Shown piece after piece: positions 10,488-21,594 of a stretch of 64,000 bases of DNA. The translations under genes were made by a program, and so were the position numbers. The notes under the pieces were generated by a model. That model saw only the letters and a list, made by a program, of their open reading frames with translations, was not told where the DNA came from and did not search any database. The stretch spans positions 2,872,219 through 2,936,218 of the forward strand of contig JNVV01000001.1 of the NCBI GenBank assembly GCA_000733355.1. Direction: 5' to 3'. Numbering within the stretch: position 1 is the first letter of the stretch; each line of letters opens with the position of its first letter. The stretch comes from Falciphora oryzae. Taxonomy: Eukaryota > Ascomycota > Sordariomycetes > Magnaporthales > Magnaporthaceae.

Positions 10488-12475
10488 GATTGAGGAAGGG
10501 GGGGAACAAAGGCCGAGGTGAGGCACGCTCTCACGGCAGTGGTCAGGTCCGCATCCCTTATTCGACAAGTCGGGGACCGGCGTGGAGTGGAAAAGGGGCC
10601 GGGTAAAACGCTTGGTGCGTCGACGAGTGACGAGAGCGAGCCAGTGCAGATGCTGACGGCGTGAGAGATCAGCCAGGCGGGCTCCGGGTCAGGGAGGCCA
10701 CGACTGGGTATATAGCGGCTGGTGATACCGTGATGCGGCGGCAGCTGTGCGCCCGATGTGTCGAGGGTGGGCCACGGCCGCTAACAGCGCCAGGCCCAGC
10801 ATTGGCCGGACCGCAAATAGACTGACGGACTGATGGGGCAGGCCAGCATCCCATGGCTCGAGCAGGGAAAGAGGGATGGCATAGTGGTGGCCGTCCTCTC
10901 CCATTGGGGTGCGTCAGAGCCCGCATTGGGGGCCCGTAGTGCCAGTCACATTGCGACTGCCCCTGGGAGGGCTTTTCGCTCGCCGGCGAGGGCGGGAGGG
11001 CGGGATGGATGGGCGGCGGTGTGCCGTGGTTGGACAGGCGCCCGCAGCCAGCAGGGTTCTGTAAGCGCCCGCGATTTGGTGCGCCTGCGTGATGATTGGC
11101 CGTCGATCAGTGGGGCCGGTGCCAATGCTCCCCAATGATCCCCGGCCGTCACCCCGCCATCGCAATTTTCGGGTACGTGCGACATCTGGTTGGCCCGAAC
11201 CCCTGTTGAGCCACGGCGGCTTTCCCCTCCTCCAGCCGGCCGTCTGGGCCAGTCAGGCGCCTCGCCACCCCTCCATCTCCGATCACGCCTGCGATTGAAG
11301 CTTTGCGCACTGCAGCAGTCGCTCGCTCACTCGCTCATGCGTCTGGCCATGTCATGTCAGCCCCAAGGCCTGCACTCTGTGCCCTGGCCCATCGGCACAA
11401 ACAATGGGCGGATTGCTCGAGTCTGCGCGCAAACAATTGAGCGGGAAGGATCACCGACGGATTGCCTCATTGTGCCGCCGCCCCAGCAGCTGGAGCGACA
11501 GGTGGGGTTGGGGCCCTCGAATCCTCGAGGACTCGCTTGTGCAGTGTGTGCCGCAAGCCCGCACCCACCCGGCCTCGCGGGCTCGCAGCGTTGCACCAAC
11601 CCGCATTGCCTTGGACCCGAGTGCCAGCATGCGAGCAAGATTCTTTTCTGCCGCTCTGTTCCGTACCGGCCGTCGTGTAGTCCACATTCCTTGGGCTTCT
11701 TGGAAACCAGGCCCGTGATGTGGCAGTCCGTTGGCGATTGGAATGATCGAGTGATGTCGTGTCCCCAGCGAGGTTGAACTTCAGTCTAGAGCGGCCCGAT
11801 GAGATATGAGCCGGGCGCGTAAGCATCAGCTCGCCGATCAACGACGTGATGTGCTTGAAAACTGCCGTGCATTGTCACTGCTGCTAGGCACCTCAGTCAC
11901 ACCAACTGCCAATGAGGAACTGGTGATAAACTGCTAGTGAGGATGGGATGACACCTGCGAGCGCAACGGCGCCGAAACGGTAAAAAGTGACAACAAGTGA
12001 GGGGAGAAGGGGGTGACAGCAAATGGTAGGTAAAGATGTGATGTGACAGTCGACCCCAACAACTACCCGATGATATTGTCCTTCGAGAAGTATCCCAAAC
12101 TCAGCCAGCCCGGCGATGTTGAAGAATGGACCTCACCGAGAACCGCCTCGACGAGGAACCGGACGGAAGCGTCTAGTATACCCGGAACAAGACGACATGG
12201 AAGGGTCGTTGACGGTGTAGTTCGAGACGTGCGAGTAGATCGGAAACCAAATCCCAGAAATTCTCGGACTAGCTATTCGGACTCTGTTTAGTTTGAACTT
12301 TTGTCTCGCTCCCATGGCATCGCCATTATCCGCTGTCTCGATCACGTATTTAAGCCGCCCGATGTTGCCATCTGCTCTGGAGGTTCTGGAGTGTAGATGC
12401 TGTCAATGAGACATCACAAGCACCTTAAAGCCTAGAAATACAAAGCCGACTATACCAGCTATTTGGCATTCCAAA
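10488..12475. other. Divergent promoter region
   Basis: About 2 kb between the minus-strand membrane-protein gene and the plus-strand secreted-protein gene. Open frames on both strands have no recognisable domain, signal or splice structure. Apart from a TATA-like site near 12347 I see nothing specific. Confidence 0.5.
12347..12353 (+). promoter_or_regulatory. TATA-like element of the small secreted-protein gene
   Basis: TATTTAA lies 129 bp upstream of the ATG at 12476, a reasonable distance for a fungal core promoter with a short leader. Based on sequence match and position only. Confidence 0.4.
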
Positions 12476-12813
12476 ATGAAGTTCTCTTCGCCGATCCTCT
12501 TCTGCCTCGGCCTTGCTGGCGTCGCCTTTGCTACCCCGCAGGTGTGTTCCCGCACAACTGGCCTACCATGTTGGAATCGTGGGCCCATGTGCTGGCCCTT
12601 GAGCCAACCCTGATATAGCCCGCGGACTCTACCATCGTCGGTGAAGTTGTCCAACGGGCGGACGGCTCGTTCTCCCTCAAGCCCCGCTTCGCAGACCTCG
12701 ACCCGCGTCAGGGCCCTTGCCTCGAGTGCCCGTGCAGCGGTTGGGACCCCAGCTCTTGCTGCTGCCCTCAGAACCAGAACTGCTGCCTTCCTCGTCAACA
12801 CTATTGGTTTTGA
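12476..12813 (+). CDS. Small secreted cysteine-rich protein, effector-like (two exons, 86 aa)
   Basis: Exon 1 is 12476-12541, the intron 12542-12618 (77 nt, GTGTGT...TAG), exon 2 12619-12813. Neither exon stands out as a long ORF. Exon 1 codes for a clean signal peptide (MKFSSPILFCLGLAGVAFA, cleavage after AFA). The mature part is about 67 residues: a polar stretch, then a C-terminal knot of eight cysteines with spacing CLECPC ... SCCC ... NCC, ending in an aromatic HYWF tail. A possible processing site (DPR-Q) lies just before the first Cys. The paired and triple cysteines suggest a disulfide-rich extracellular peptide. I recognise no family. Small size, signal peptide and Cys content fit apoplastic effectors, antimicrobial peptides or cell-wall peptides, but this is inference. 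Its TATA-like box and uninterrupted reading through a plausible splice support a real gene. Confidence 0.72.
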
Positions 12814-13707
12814 TGGAAGGCCCCTGCTCAGCACATGGAAAATGTTTAAATCACTTCCAAATTTGGGGCATCTGCAGCTCCTGGGCCCAATAAAAATGGG
12901 TAGCAACCCTACCGCCCGCCGTGGAGACGTCGGGGCTCCGCTAACAGGCAGAGTGGGATCTCCTTTACAAGACCCAACGGGCATTGGCTCGGTGTGACTT
13001 TTCCTGGCGGCTGGACTGGGCGAGCTAACTGGCCGCTTGTTTTAAAACGGCGTGACTGTGAGGGGAGGCACAGAATTGCCGACGTGGTGAAATTTGGATC
13101 TTTAAAAATCCCGACTCCCACTTGATTTGTTCTGTTGGTGGCTTGAGCCGTCAACAGTTGTCATACGAGCAACGTACGCACCGTCACACGCCACCTGTGT
13201 GACGAAGAGGCAATTGGCCAAGCCAACCAGCCCAGTTTCCGTCAGCGAAAGATATCGGCCTTGCAACCGCTGGCCCGACTTTCACAGGCCTGCCTAACCG
13301 GGCTGCATATGCAAAACGCGCAAGGCGAAGCTTTTGGCGGCTGATTCAATGGACTTGGCATGACCATTCTGTTCGGGGGTTTTCGTGAAGCCAGCTTGTC
13401 GGATCCCACATACGTCACGTGTCGGCACGAATTCGCGAGAAGTGGGGGTTTCAGGGGCCTGTCACATGATTTCGCGGCCCAGAGGCGCGGTGACGCTATT
13501 TACCGTGTGAAGTCGCGGCGTGCCGACGCGAAACAATGCCAGCTTTAGCCGCGCCGTGATGGACTTGTGCTGGGTCGTGTTTCTGTAATTGGCTTGCAAA
13601 ATCGAAAGCACCTTCTCCTAGCATACCCTCGATTGAATATTCGCTCTCTTCCGACCCTCAACATCCCATGATTTAGCTGGGGGCGCTCCCCGCGCTCGTC
13701 GACGACC
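12814..13707. other. Intergenic region upstream of SRS2
   Basis: Contains the 3' region of the secreted-protein gene and the promoter of the helicase gene. No additional gene is supported. Confidence 0.5.
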
Positions 13708-16700
13708 ATGGCGGACGCGTCAAGACGCAACTCGATCCTCGGGACGCTGAACCCCGCCCAGCGCCGCGCAGTCAGCTCCAATGCTTCAACCGTCGCGATC
13801 CTGGCCGGCCCCGGCAGCGGCAAGACGCATACCCTGACCTCGCGCGTCGTCTGGCTCGTCGACATCGTGTGCTATCGGCCGCAAGATGTCATTGTCGCCA
13901 CCTTCACCGTCAAGGCGGCGCGCGAGATGGGCGAGCGCATCGGCAAGGCTCTCGGCGCCGAAAGGGGCAAAAAGATCGTCCTGGGGACCTTCCACAGCAT
14001 ATCCCGCAGATATCTCGCCACCTACGGCAAGAAGATTGGGCTGGACCAGAAGTTCAGCATCGCCGACGACTCTGACTCGCGCGCCGTCATCAGCCGGATT
14101 TGCAAGCGTCTCAACCTAGGTATCGATCCGGCCATGGCTAGGGGCTGGATTAGCAAGAAGAAGTCGGGGGTCAAGGACGGGGCCCCGCCACAGAAACCAG
14201 GGGCAGTCAAGAGCCAGAACAACCAGCAACTGGAGACGTGCTACCGGGAGTACCAGGACCATCTCGCCCGGTCCAACCTGCTGGACTACGACGACTTGCT
14301 TGTAAAATGCGTCGAACTGCTGCGCGCCGCTCCCGAGTGCGTCTCGAATGTGCAGGCCGTCCTAATAGACGAATATCAGGACACCAACGGGATCCAGTAC
14401 GAACTCATGAAACTGCTCGCGCAGGGGCGCCAGACCATCACCGTCGTCGGCGACCCTGACCAGAGTATCTACGGGTGGCGCTCGGCCGATATTAGAAATC
14501 TCAGCCGAATGTTTGCCGACTTCCCAACCACCGACAAGGTCGCGCTCGAGGAGAATTACAGATCCTCGGAGCGCATCCTCGCAACCTCCCTCAAGATCAT
14601 CCAGCAGGATGAGAAGAGGTTCGACAAGGCTCTCAAGGCTGTCCACGTCCGGGGGACCAAACCAGTCCTGCGGAAGCTCAGATCATCTTCTCAGGAGGCT
14701 GAGTGGATAGTGTCTGAGCTCAAGAGGACAATGTTACTCTCCGGGAACTTGATGACACACGACGACGTCGCCATTCTCCTACGGTCGGCCTCATTATCGA
14801 GGCATATCGAGAGCGCACTGGGGAAGGCCGGGATTCCATACAAGATGGCCGGCGTGTTCAAGTTTTATGACCGAGCCGAGATCAAGATCGTGCTCGACTA
14901 TCTGCGGGTCATCAACCAGCCTGACGCCAACGACGCCCTTGCAAGGATAATAAACGTTCCAAAACGAGGGGCTGGGGACTCTACCATCAAGGCCTTGCTG
15001 GAGGAGGCCGAGAAGTCTTCACAGAGCCTTTGGAGCTTACTTCACAAGCATTGCACAGGTCATCGCTTGGCAAAAACCAACATCCGGAAGCAGGTCGAGC
15101 AGAATCTGACCAGCGGGCTCATAAGGCTTGTGTTGGACATGCGGAAACGCGTGAAAGCTGCCACTCCTGAGCAGCCCTTCGGAATGCTTGAGATCATCGA
15201 CCAGGTGCTGTCCCGGTTGAATTTCGAGCAGTACCTGAAGGACACATACAACGACGAGTGGGAAGGCCGCTGGTCGAACGTGCAAGAGTTGGTCAACATG
15301 GCGACCGATTTTACCAAGGAGGCCGAAGCGGATGACAGCCTCCCGGAGATTGAAGGCGTCGAGCAGGCTCCCGAAAAAGACACCCTAGCCAAGTTTCTAG
15401 CCAACGTCTCTTTAGCGACGGATGTGCAGAAGGACGACCCGGGCCAATCCAAGCCCATGGTCACCGTCTCCACCATCCACGCCGCCAAGGGCCTCGAATG
15501 GCCCGTGGTGTTCATCCCGGCCGTGTATAACGGCAGCATACCACACTCGCGGTCGGAAGATGGCGACGAGGAGCGACGCCTTTTGTATGTCGCCATGACC
15601 CGGGCGAAGGCTCTGCTGTATCTCAGCCGTCCGCTATTTGGAGGGTATGGCAGCGGCGAGAGGGTGGAACTGTCGTCATTTATCACTGGAGTCGAGAACT
15701 ACTTTGCGAAGCAGGGACCGGCCTTTGATCGCAGCGTGGTAGAGGAGATTGGGCGAATCCTCGGGAGAAAACCGCCGACCCAGGACGAGATATTTGATTT
15801 GCTGAAGCCATTCGAGGTGTCGATGGATGACGACGTGTTTCCTATCGACCCGGAGCAGCACGACCGCGACTCGGGGTTGAGCCACACAGGGTCCTGGACA
15901 GACAGCTCTGGGGACAGAGGCCCGCGTGTCAAGCGGGCCCGCCATTCTGCCGGCGCCGGGCTGGAACAGCAGGAGCAACATCGATGGAGCCAGAACATCG
16001 GCTTCACAACTACAATGGACCAGTCAGCAGGGTTCACGATGGCCAGCTTCCCTGGATTCGTCACGGCGGGGAGTCATCACGCTGCTGCTCCCCCGGCGCC
16101 AGCCCCGCAAAATAACAAAGGAGCCGCGGCACCCGCTGCCGGTCGTCCACCAGACCAACGAAACCTGCTCGGCTTTGTCCGCGGCGGGGCGAACGGGCAG
16201 GCCAAGACCGATCCCAGAGTGCCACCCACTGCTGCAGCTCGACCAGGTTTTGCGAGACCCGTCGCCCCTGGACGCCCTGGGGCGCAACCCTATGCCCCGG
16301 GGGTTGGCCCGCAGATGGCTCGCCAACCACAGCCCCCGGCCAATGCACGGCCGGGCATAGCACCAGAGCTCGCGAACCACAGACTAGGAGGCGGTAATAG
16401 AGCTGCCACGATGCCGCGGTCGGGCGTAGCGAAGCGTGACCACGCGTCCACAACTCGGTACTCGCACTTCTCTAGTTCGCCCACAAAGGCTGAGCACCCA
16501 CAGGGCGCTGCTGCGCGTGAGGGTGACGAACCGCCGCCGCCCCAGAGCCTACGGGCGGCGTCTTGCTTCCATACGACCACCTGCTCGCTGCCGAGCGGGG
16601 CACCGATCAGCATAAAGAACAGCTACAACAAGAGGCCGATGGGGCCGCCACGGGTCAGCACAGGGTCGCTGGACAGGCTGCGGAAGCCGTTCAAGCCGTT

Positions 16701-16722
16701 GACTATCAACCGGTCTTCCTGA
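13708..16722 (+). CDS. srs2: UvrD/Rep-family DNA helicase, Srs2-type
   Basis: A 3'-to-5' superfamily 1A helicase. Srs2 strips Rad51 from single-stranded DNA and so limits recombination at forks. One exon, 1004 aa. Motifs in order: Q-motif region LNPAQRRAV (about residue 15), Walker A GPGSGKT (34-40), TFHSISRR (motif Ib region, about 95), Walker B DEYQDTN (about 221), motif III GDPDQSIYGWRSA (about 248), motif IV region EENYRSSERIL, motif V VSTIHAAKGLEW (about 586) and motif VI RLLYVAMTRAK (about 624). The last ~300 residues are disordered and rich in Pro, Ala and Gln, as in fungal Srs2 tails that carry partner-binding sites; I cannot see a clear PIP or SUMO-binding motif. Length fits fungal Srs2. 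All catalytic motifs look intact. Confidence 0.94.
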   Translation: MADASRRNSILGTLNPAQRRAVSSNASTVAILAGPGSGKTHTLTSRVVWLVDIVCYRPQDVIVATFTVKAAREMGERIGKALGAERGKKIVLGTFHSISRRYLATYGKKIGLDQKFSIADDSDSRAVISRICKRLNLGIDPAMARGWISKKKSGVKDGAPPQKPGAVKSQNNQQLETCYREYQDHLARSNLLDYDDLLVKCVELLRAAPECVSNVQAVLIDEYQDTNGIQYELMKLLAQGRQTITVVGDPDQSIYGWRSADIRNLSRMFADFPTTDKVALEENYRSSERILATSLKIIQQDEKRFDKALKAVHVRGTKPVLRKLRSSSQEAEWIVSELKRTMLLSGNLMTHDDVAILLRSASLSRHIESALGKAGIPYKMAGVFKFYDRAEIKIVLDYLRVINQPDANDALARIINVPKRGAGDSTIKALLEEAEKSSQSLWSLLHKHCTGHRLAKTNIRKQVEQNLTSGLIRLVLDMRKRVKAATPEQPFGMLEIIDQVLSRLNFEQYLKDTYNDEWEGRWSNVQELVNMATDFTKEAEADDSLPEIEGVEQAPEKDTLAKFLANVSLATDVQKDDPGQSKPMVTVSTIHAAKGLEWPVVFIPAVYNGSIPHSRSEDGDEERRLLYVAMTRAKALLYLSRPLFGGYGSGERVELSSFITGVENYFAKQGPAFDRSVVEEIGRILGRKPPTQDEIFDLLKPFEVSMDDDVFPIDPEQHDRDSGLSHTGSWTDSSGDRGPRVKRARHSAGAGLEQQEQHRWSQNIGFTTTMDQSAGFTMASFPGFVTAGSHHAAAPPAPAPQNNKGAAAPAAGRPPDQRNLLGFVRGGANGQAKTDPRVPPTAAARPGFARPVAPGRPGAQPYAPGVGPQMARQPQPPANARPGIAPELANHRLGGGNRAATMPRSGVAKRDHASTTRYSHFSSSPTKAEHPQGAAAREGDEPPPPQSLRAASCFHTTTCSLPSGAPISIKNSYNKRPMGPPRVSTGSLDRLRKPFKPLTINRSS

Positions 16723-17158
16723 ATGGGCTTTTGTGATAAGGGGTGTATTCGCTGTATGAAAATGCTATATTGAGGCGATGTGGCACGGTCGGCTTTCTCC
16801 ACAATGCTGTTATCGGCAGATGATTTGATGTTCTAATTAAGCGCTCTTTCTCGATCAAACTGTCTAGTTGCTGTTTTGCCGACACTGCCCCTTTGCAGCC
16901 ACGATAGCAATATTACGCGATTAACGACCAAAAACTCAAATGCTTGCGCCGCCTAGGTTATGCAAAGTTCTGCCACCCATCCTCATCTCATTGAATTACT
17001 ACAAGTTTTCCGCGGCGAACAAAAGAGGGTCTGGAACCAGCGCCCCACGCTAACCTTGCCGGACGCCGCGGACGCCGGACATAAAAACAACCTTGCATGC
17101 GTGATTTTTTTCCCTTGGCCTATCGTCGCCGCATGCGGCTTAGGTGCGTGGCCTAGGC
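16723..17158. other. Convergent 3' region between SRS2 and the transcription-factor gene
   Basis: AT-richer than its neighbours, consistent with two 3' UTRs. No gene is seen. Confidence 0.55.
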
Positions 17159-19792
17159 TCACATGCCTTCGGGCGACGTGTCGAATGGCGGCATCCCGCC
17201 GTCCAGGAGACCCATGATGTCCCTGCTGCCGGCGAACCAGTCTCCCAGGCTGAAGTCGATGGGGCCCATCTGCTGGTGCGGGTCCAGGGGCTGGCCCTCG
17301 AGCACGCCGTCGGCGGCGGGCCAGGCTGCGCCCTGCTGATGCTGGTGTTGGTGGTGGTGGGCGGAGGCGTCGGGCTGCATGAGCCCCAGGGCGCCGAGGC
17401 AGACGTTGAACTCGCCGATCTGCATCATGTCCTGGTCCTCCTGGTCCTGGTCGTCGAGCTGCTGCTGCTGCTGCTGGCGCTGGCGGCTCTTGGCCTCGAG
17501 GTAGGTGGTGGCGACGTTGCAAAAGACGTGGCAGAGGCGCTGCAGCTTCTTGACCTGCTCCGATATCTGGCTGGCGGGCAGGAGCGAGTCGGCGAACTCG
17601 TGGATGCGCGTCAGGTCCTCGGCGGACGAGGTGCCGATGGTCTGGCAGAAGAGCACGAAGAAGGGCGCAAAGGGCGTCAGGACGATGGACCAGTGGATGT
17701 AGGCGACCTGTAGCTCGAGGTTGTCGGCGCTCGCCTTGATGCAGGCCTGGTGCATCTGCATGACGCGCCGCGCCGCGTCGAGGCACTCGTCGCAGAAGCT
17801 GTTGGGCGACCCCTCGGGCGCGGGGATGGCGCGCGTGATCATGGTCAGGGTCGTGTAGCACGTGATCTCGTCGCCGATGAGCTGCAGGTCGAGCGAGTCC
17901 TGGTAGTGCGTCGTCGGCTTGAGCTGCTCCGTGATGACGTTGCGCGCCTTCTTGGCGTCCTCCATGATCACCTCGAGCTCCTTGCTCAGCCGCCGGGCAC
18001 AGTCTACTATCTGGTTCCGCGGCTTGGCTGAGGCGCGCGGGCTATATCTACACGAGGTTGTCAGCGCGCCTCGTGATAAAGTTGGCTGTGATTTCGGGCA
18101 ACGAGGGAGGGACAAAAAAAAAAAAAAAGAAGACTCACAAAAGCTCGTAGACGTTCGCCTGGATGTCGGCAAGCTTGACGGACAGGCCTAGCAAGCTCGA
18201 CCACGGCCCGGGTAGAACGGTGTTGTCTATATTCCGAGCTATTGTGACCTCGTAATTTCGGATCACGGACGAGTACCCCAGCCGAAGGGCGAGCGCGTTT
18301 TCCAGCACGTATACGTACCAAAACACAAGCGCTTTGAGGTTTCTGGACTGGGGCTCTTCTTTCCTCATCACCTCCTGCCGGTGATAGCCAAGCGCTTGGC
18401 ACATACGTGCAGCCGTGGTTATCAGGTTCCACGCCAACGCAGGCCTGCAGTTATGGCCGATAGTGTGCATGGTCTACTTGGCAAGTCAGATACATCGCGT
18501 CGCATAAAGAGCGAGAGGGGGCTTTGGGAACCGACACCTATGAGAAGTGCTTTGATGTTTTGGATCGTGGCAGGCAGGCAGAGCGGGAGGCGGAAGAAGG
18601 CTGCTTCGAGGTTGTCTTGGCACAGCTCTTCGTAGCCCTGGTATTCTTGTCTGAGCGTAGGATTGTCCGTGGCGTAGCTCTCCTCGGCAAAGATGTGGTA
18701 GAGGCCAGCGTTGACGATGATAAAGGTTGCCTCGGTGAAGTCGTCGGCGTTGAAATAGACGTTTTTGCACATCTCGACAAACTCCTCATTCTCTATGAAC
18801 GGAAGGTCATTCTCCAGAATGTTGGAGGATGATTCTGATACCCGGTTTGACACGGTGAGTACACAGCCCTCGAGGCAACAACCGAATTCTCAAGGCTAGG
18901 AACTTGGAAAGACGAACCTTTTATTTGGCGCAACAATCCTAGCACGGTGGCCATGGGCGGCATCTGCAAATTTTGGATGGTGCTGGCCACAGACTTGGAC
19001 TGGTTGTTGCCTCTAGGCCCCAGTTCCGAGGCCGAGGCGTGATCCCTCTGCATGGCCACGATCTGACGCAGCGACGCCAGGGCATCGTGCATCCTGGGGT
19101 TGCCATCGTCGTGCACAGGAGTCAGCCCGACGGCCTTTTCGAAGAACTCGCCGGCAAAGGTGGACTGTGCCGTCAGCGAGGAGCCGCCCTCGTACGTAGC
19201 CGGCAGGTCAAACTCCAGGGGCGAGCTGGCCTGGCTTCCGGGTGTTTTGTTGGAGGCAGCTACAGACGGCACGGTCCTGATGGGGAACTCGGTCGTAATA
19301 GGAGTTGAGCGATGGTGAGCGCCACGATCGGGCTGGCGGTCCCTCCTGAGCAGCTCCTCGATTGCCCCGAGCCTTTCCTCGATGCGATCTATCTTCCTTT
19401 CACTGTGGCGGGTTAGGCTTGGTGAGGTTTGATGAGCGATAGTTGGGGCAGTGGAGGCCACGAACTATTGGGTTGATATAAGCACCCGCTGGCCACCAAC
19501 AACACTCCTGCGCCCCAGGCCTGTCGTGGTGCAGTTCCGCGAGGCTGTACGACAGTTGGCACATGGCGATTGTCTATCGCAGCGAATCTGGAAGCGGGGA
19601 GGGCTCCTTGGTCAGTCCATGTCTCTTCCTTGAGGCTGTCGTGGAGACCGTCACGGCTACCACCTCGGCCGGCGGCTAGCCAAAGCTAATGCGAATAACA
19701 TGAATGCACGCCATGACATCCATGTACGCCCGCTCAAAAAAGGAGCCGCTCAATAGGTAGAAACTCACTTTTCGAGAGCGGCATTGATCACA
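17159..19792 (-). CDS. Zn2Cys6 fungal transcription factor with fungal-trans domain (first coding exon unresolved)
   Basis: I assemble six exons: 19792-19769, 19587-19466, 19402-18918, 18834-18536, 18473-18139 and 18047-17159, all in phase with GT-AG introns of 181, 63, 83, 62 and 91 nt. The 24-nt exon encodes CDQCRSRK and the next encodes CDRQSPCANC plus SRNC, together a complete six-Cys zinc cluster. A coiled-coil linker follows (YERKIDRIEERLGAIEELL). The regulatory domain contains typical fungal-trans blocks such as ATFIIVNAGLYHIFAE, AWNLITTAARMCQALGYHR and FWYVYVLENALALRLG. The tail is Gln/His-rich. Without the first exon the product is 717 aa. An in-frame stop just before the Cys exon forces an upstream exon. 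Candidates are an ATG near 20056 reading MPRS, or one at 19965 whose end (SRAA) looks ideal but whose GT is one base out of phase. Targets are unknown. Confidence 0.85.
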
Positions 19793-21210
19793 CTATATGG
19801 CATTATTTCGTATTAGTCCATGAAGCTCATCAAAGATGCAAAATGAGGCAGGTGGTAGGAGGTTTGTAGGGTTGGGGGCAGCCCCAGGTTACGTGCCGCC
19901 CGAGAAAATGACTCGCCGCCGGAGGCAGCTTCTGGCATCCAGGGCTGGTGCTGGTGGTGGTCCATGGCGGCGGTGCGGCAGTGCAATCGAGGGCGATCAC
20001 GCTTCGACGGGGCGGGTGTTTGCTTCAGCCGTAGGGCGGCGAAAACACGGAGCGAGGCATGCTGACACAAAGTGCGGCTCTTTTCAGGTTCATGATTTTT
20101 TTTTTTTTTTGCTCAGGGGACAGTGGACAGTTCGCTGGCTACATGGCGATGCCAGGGCCTTGGAAACGCCCAAATGATTGGCCAGGACGGGCTGAGTATT
20201 TCGCAAACCTTATTCCCAAAGCGGCACAAAAATGGAGAGGTTTTGGGTTGATGGCATCGGGACCCGACCAACCCACTTCGTGTCGTCTGCCAGCGGGTGC
20301 TAGCTGTGCGCTCTGCTGCCTGGCCGCTGCAGCTCCTTCCTGGTTTTTGCGTCCCAGCCATTTTGGCCTCTTTCGAAGAAGCCAGAACGTTGGAGACCAA
20401 GCCGCACGATTCGGCATCCAGCCCGTGTTGCTGTCAGTCCCCGCCTCTCCTCTCGGACCTTTTCTCCAAGGCTGAGCGAGGGTGGGGATGAAAAGGCCCA
20501 GTCAGGCCCTTGCTACGGCCCGATGACAAACCACCAGGAGAGGAGGGCTTTACGCAGCAAGCCGGGCAACGACGCGTTGCCAGATTCCTTATTTGTGAGC
20601 TTTCTGGCGAATAGAAGCCATACTAGCGATATGCTCCATATCCACCGAATGCAAGGACCCTGTGACCCTTGTGACGACGTTGGCAGCAAGTGGTCATTGT
20701 GCTCGAATTCGCCGGATCTCTCCAGGGGTCATCAAGAACATCGCAACGAAATACGCGGTCGCCGTATAGATGGTCTGTGCTCAACGACGATATTTCTATA
20801 CCTAATCTGCCTCACCATCTCCACGCGATCGGATGTAGTTTACTAACACCGGCTTCACGGTGGTGGCCCCTAATCATCCCGAACATGACGGTTAAGCATG
20901 TTAGCTTCCAGCCGTAAGCGATGCCTTGAATAACGAGAAACAGTAGGAAGGTGATGTGGCGGAAGATGTATAAAGAGGAGGCATCTCTTGCTGTTGCTAT
21001 CCGACGTGATTCCATTCTTCACACCCACTACAGCAAAGACAAACACTCCCACAGTTGCAGCATCGTCAACCAATTTGGCAGTCCGACTGTCATCGGCATT
21101 GGACCATCTCCCACATTGTCATCGCAAACCCCGAATCCCAATCGGGCAGTTCCACCGAGCCTTACTCAGTATCGTGTTCTACGCACGGTCAGCGGCACAA
21201 AGGAGTATCA
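19793..21210. other. Divergent intergenic region
   Basis: Should contain the unresolved first exon and promoter of the Zn2Cys6 gene and the promoter of the small plus-strand gene. A T run lies at about 20097-20110. No other gene can be supported. Confidence 0.5.
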
Positions 21211-21594
21211 ATGGCGTCCATCGTATCCCGCCAGGCCCTCCTCCGCCTCTCAGTGAGGCCTCCCCACATCGTCAACAGAGCCAGCAACCGTGCGGCCGCT
21301 GCAACCCGCCCGCAAAAATATGGACCAGGCCGCGCGTTTTCATCGACGGTGAGAACGCGCGCCGTGGGCCAGCAGCAGCAGCAGCAGTTCGGCCGCAGCG
21401 GCGGCATGCCCTCGGGGGACGGCACCGAGATCCCGGCCTTCAGCCTCAAGCAACTGAGCCTCAGCCCGCGGATGCGCTACGCCATGGTTGCACTCCTCCT
21501 GACGGCGGGTTTCATCGAGGGCGCGTCTTGGGTCTACTTCTGGCCCAAGGTCTTTGGCAAATCGGAGGCGGAGGAGGAAGACAAGCAATCCTAG
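21211..21594 (+). CDS. Small probable mitochondrial membrane protein (127 aa)
   Basis: The frame is open further upstream, but the ATG at 21211 begins MASIVSRQALLRLSVRP, an amphipathic Arg-rich and acid-free leader typical of a mitochondrial presequence; an RAFSST site near residue 45 resembles a processing site. A poly-Gln patch follows. Then comes one hydrophobic helix (YAMVALLLTAGFIEGASWVY) and a charged C-terminus (EAEEEDKQS). It may be an inner-membrane protein of a respiratory or assembly complex, but I recognise no named family. Single exon. Confidence 0.65.
   Translation: MASIVSRQALLRLSVRPPHIVNRASNRAAAATRPQKYGPGRAFSSTVRTRAVGQQQQQQFGRSGGMPSGDGTEIPAFSLKQLSLSPRMRYAMVALLLTAGFIEGASWVYFWPKVFGKSEAEEEDKQS

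Noticed and set aside
11190..11777. A 195-codon plus-strand frame in the divergent promoter region
   Set aside because: Several overlapping frames of similar length occur on both strands; no domain, signal or codon pattern.
19769..19804. ATG at 19804 reading MPYSVINAALEK as the start of the Zn2Cys6 gene
   Set aside because: It is in a different frame from the CDQCRSRK reading and would destroy the zinc cluster.
21055..21210. An upstream extension of the small mitochondrial protein
   Set aside because: The extension is polar and would bury the presequence-like leader that begins at 21211.
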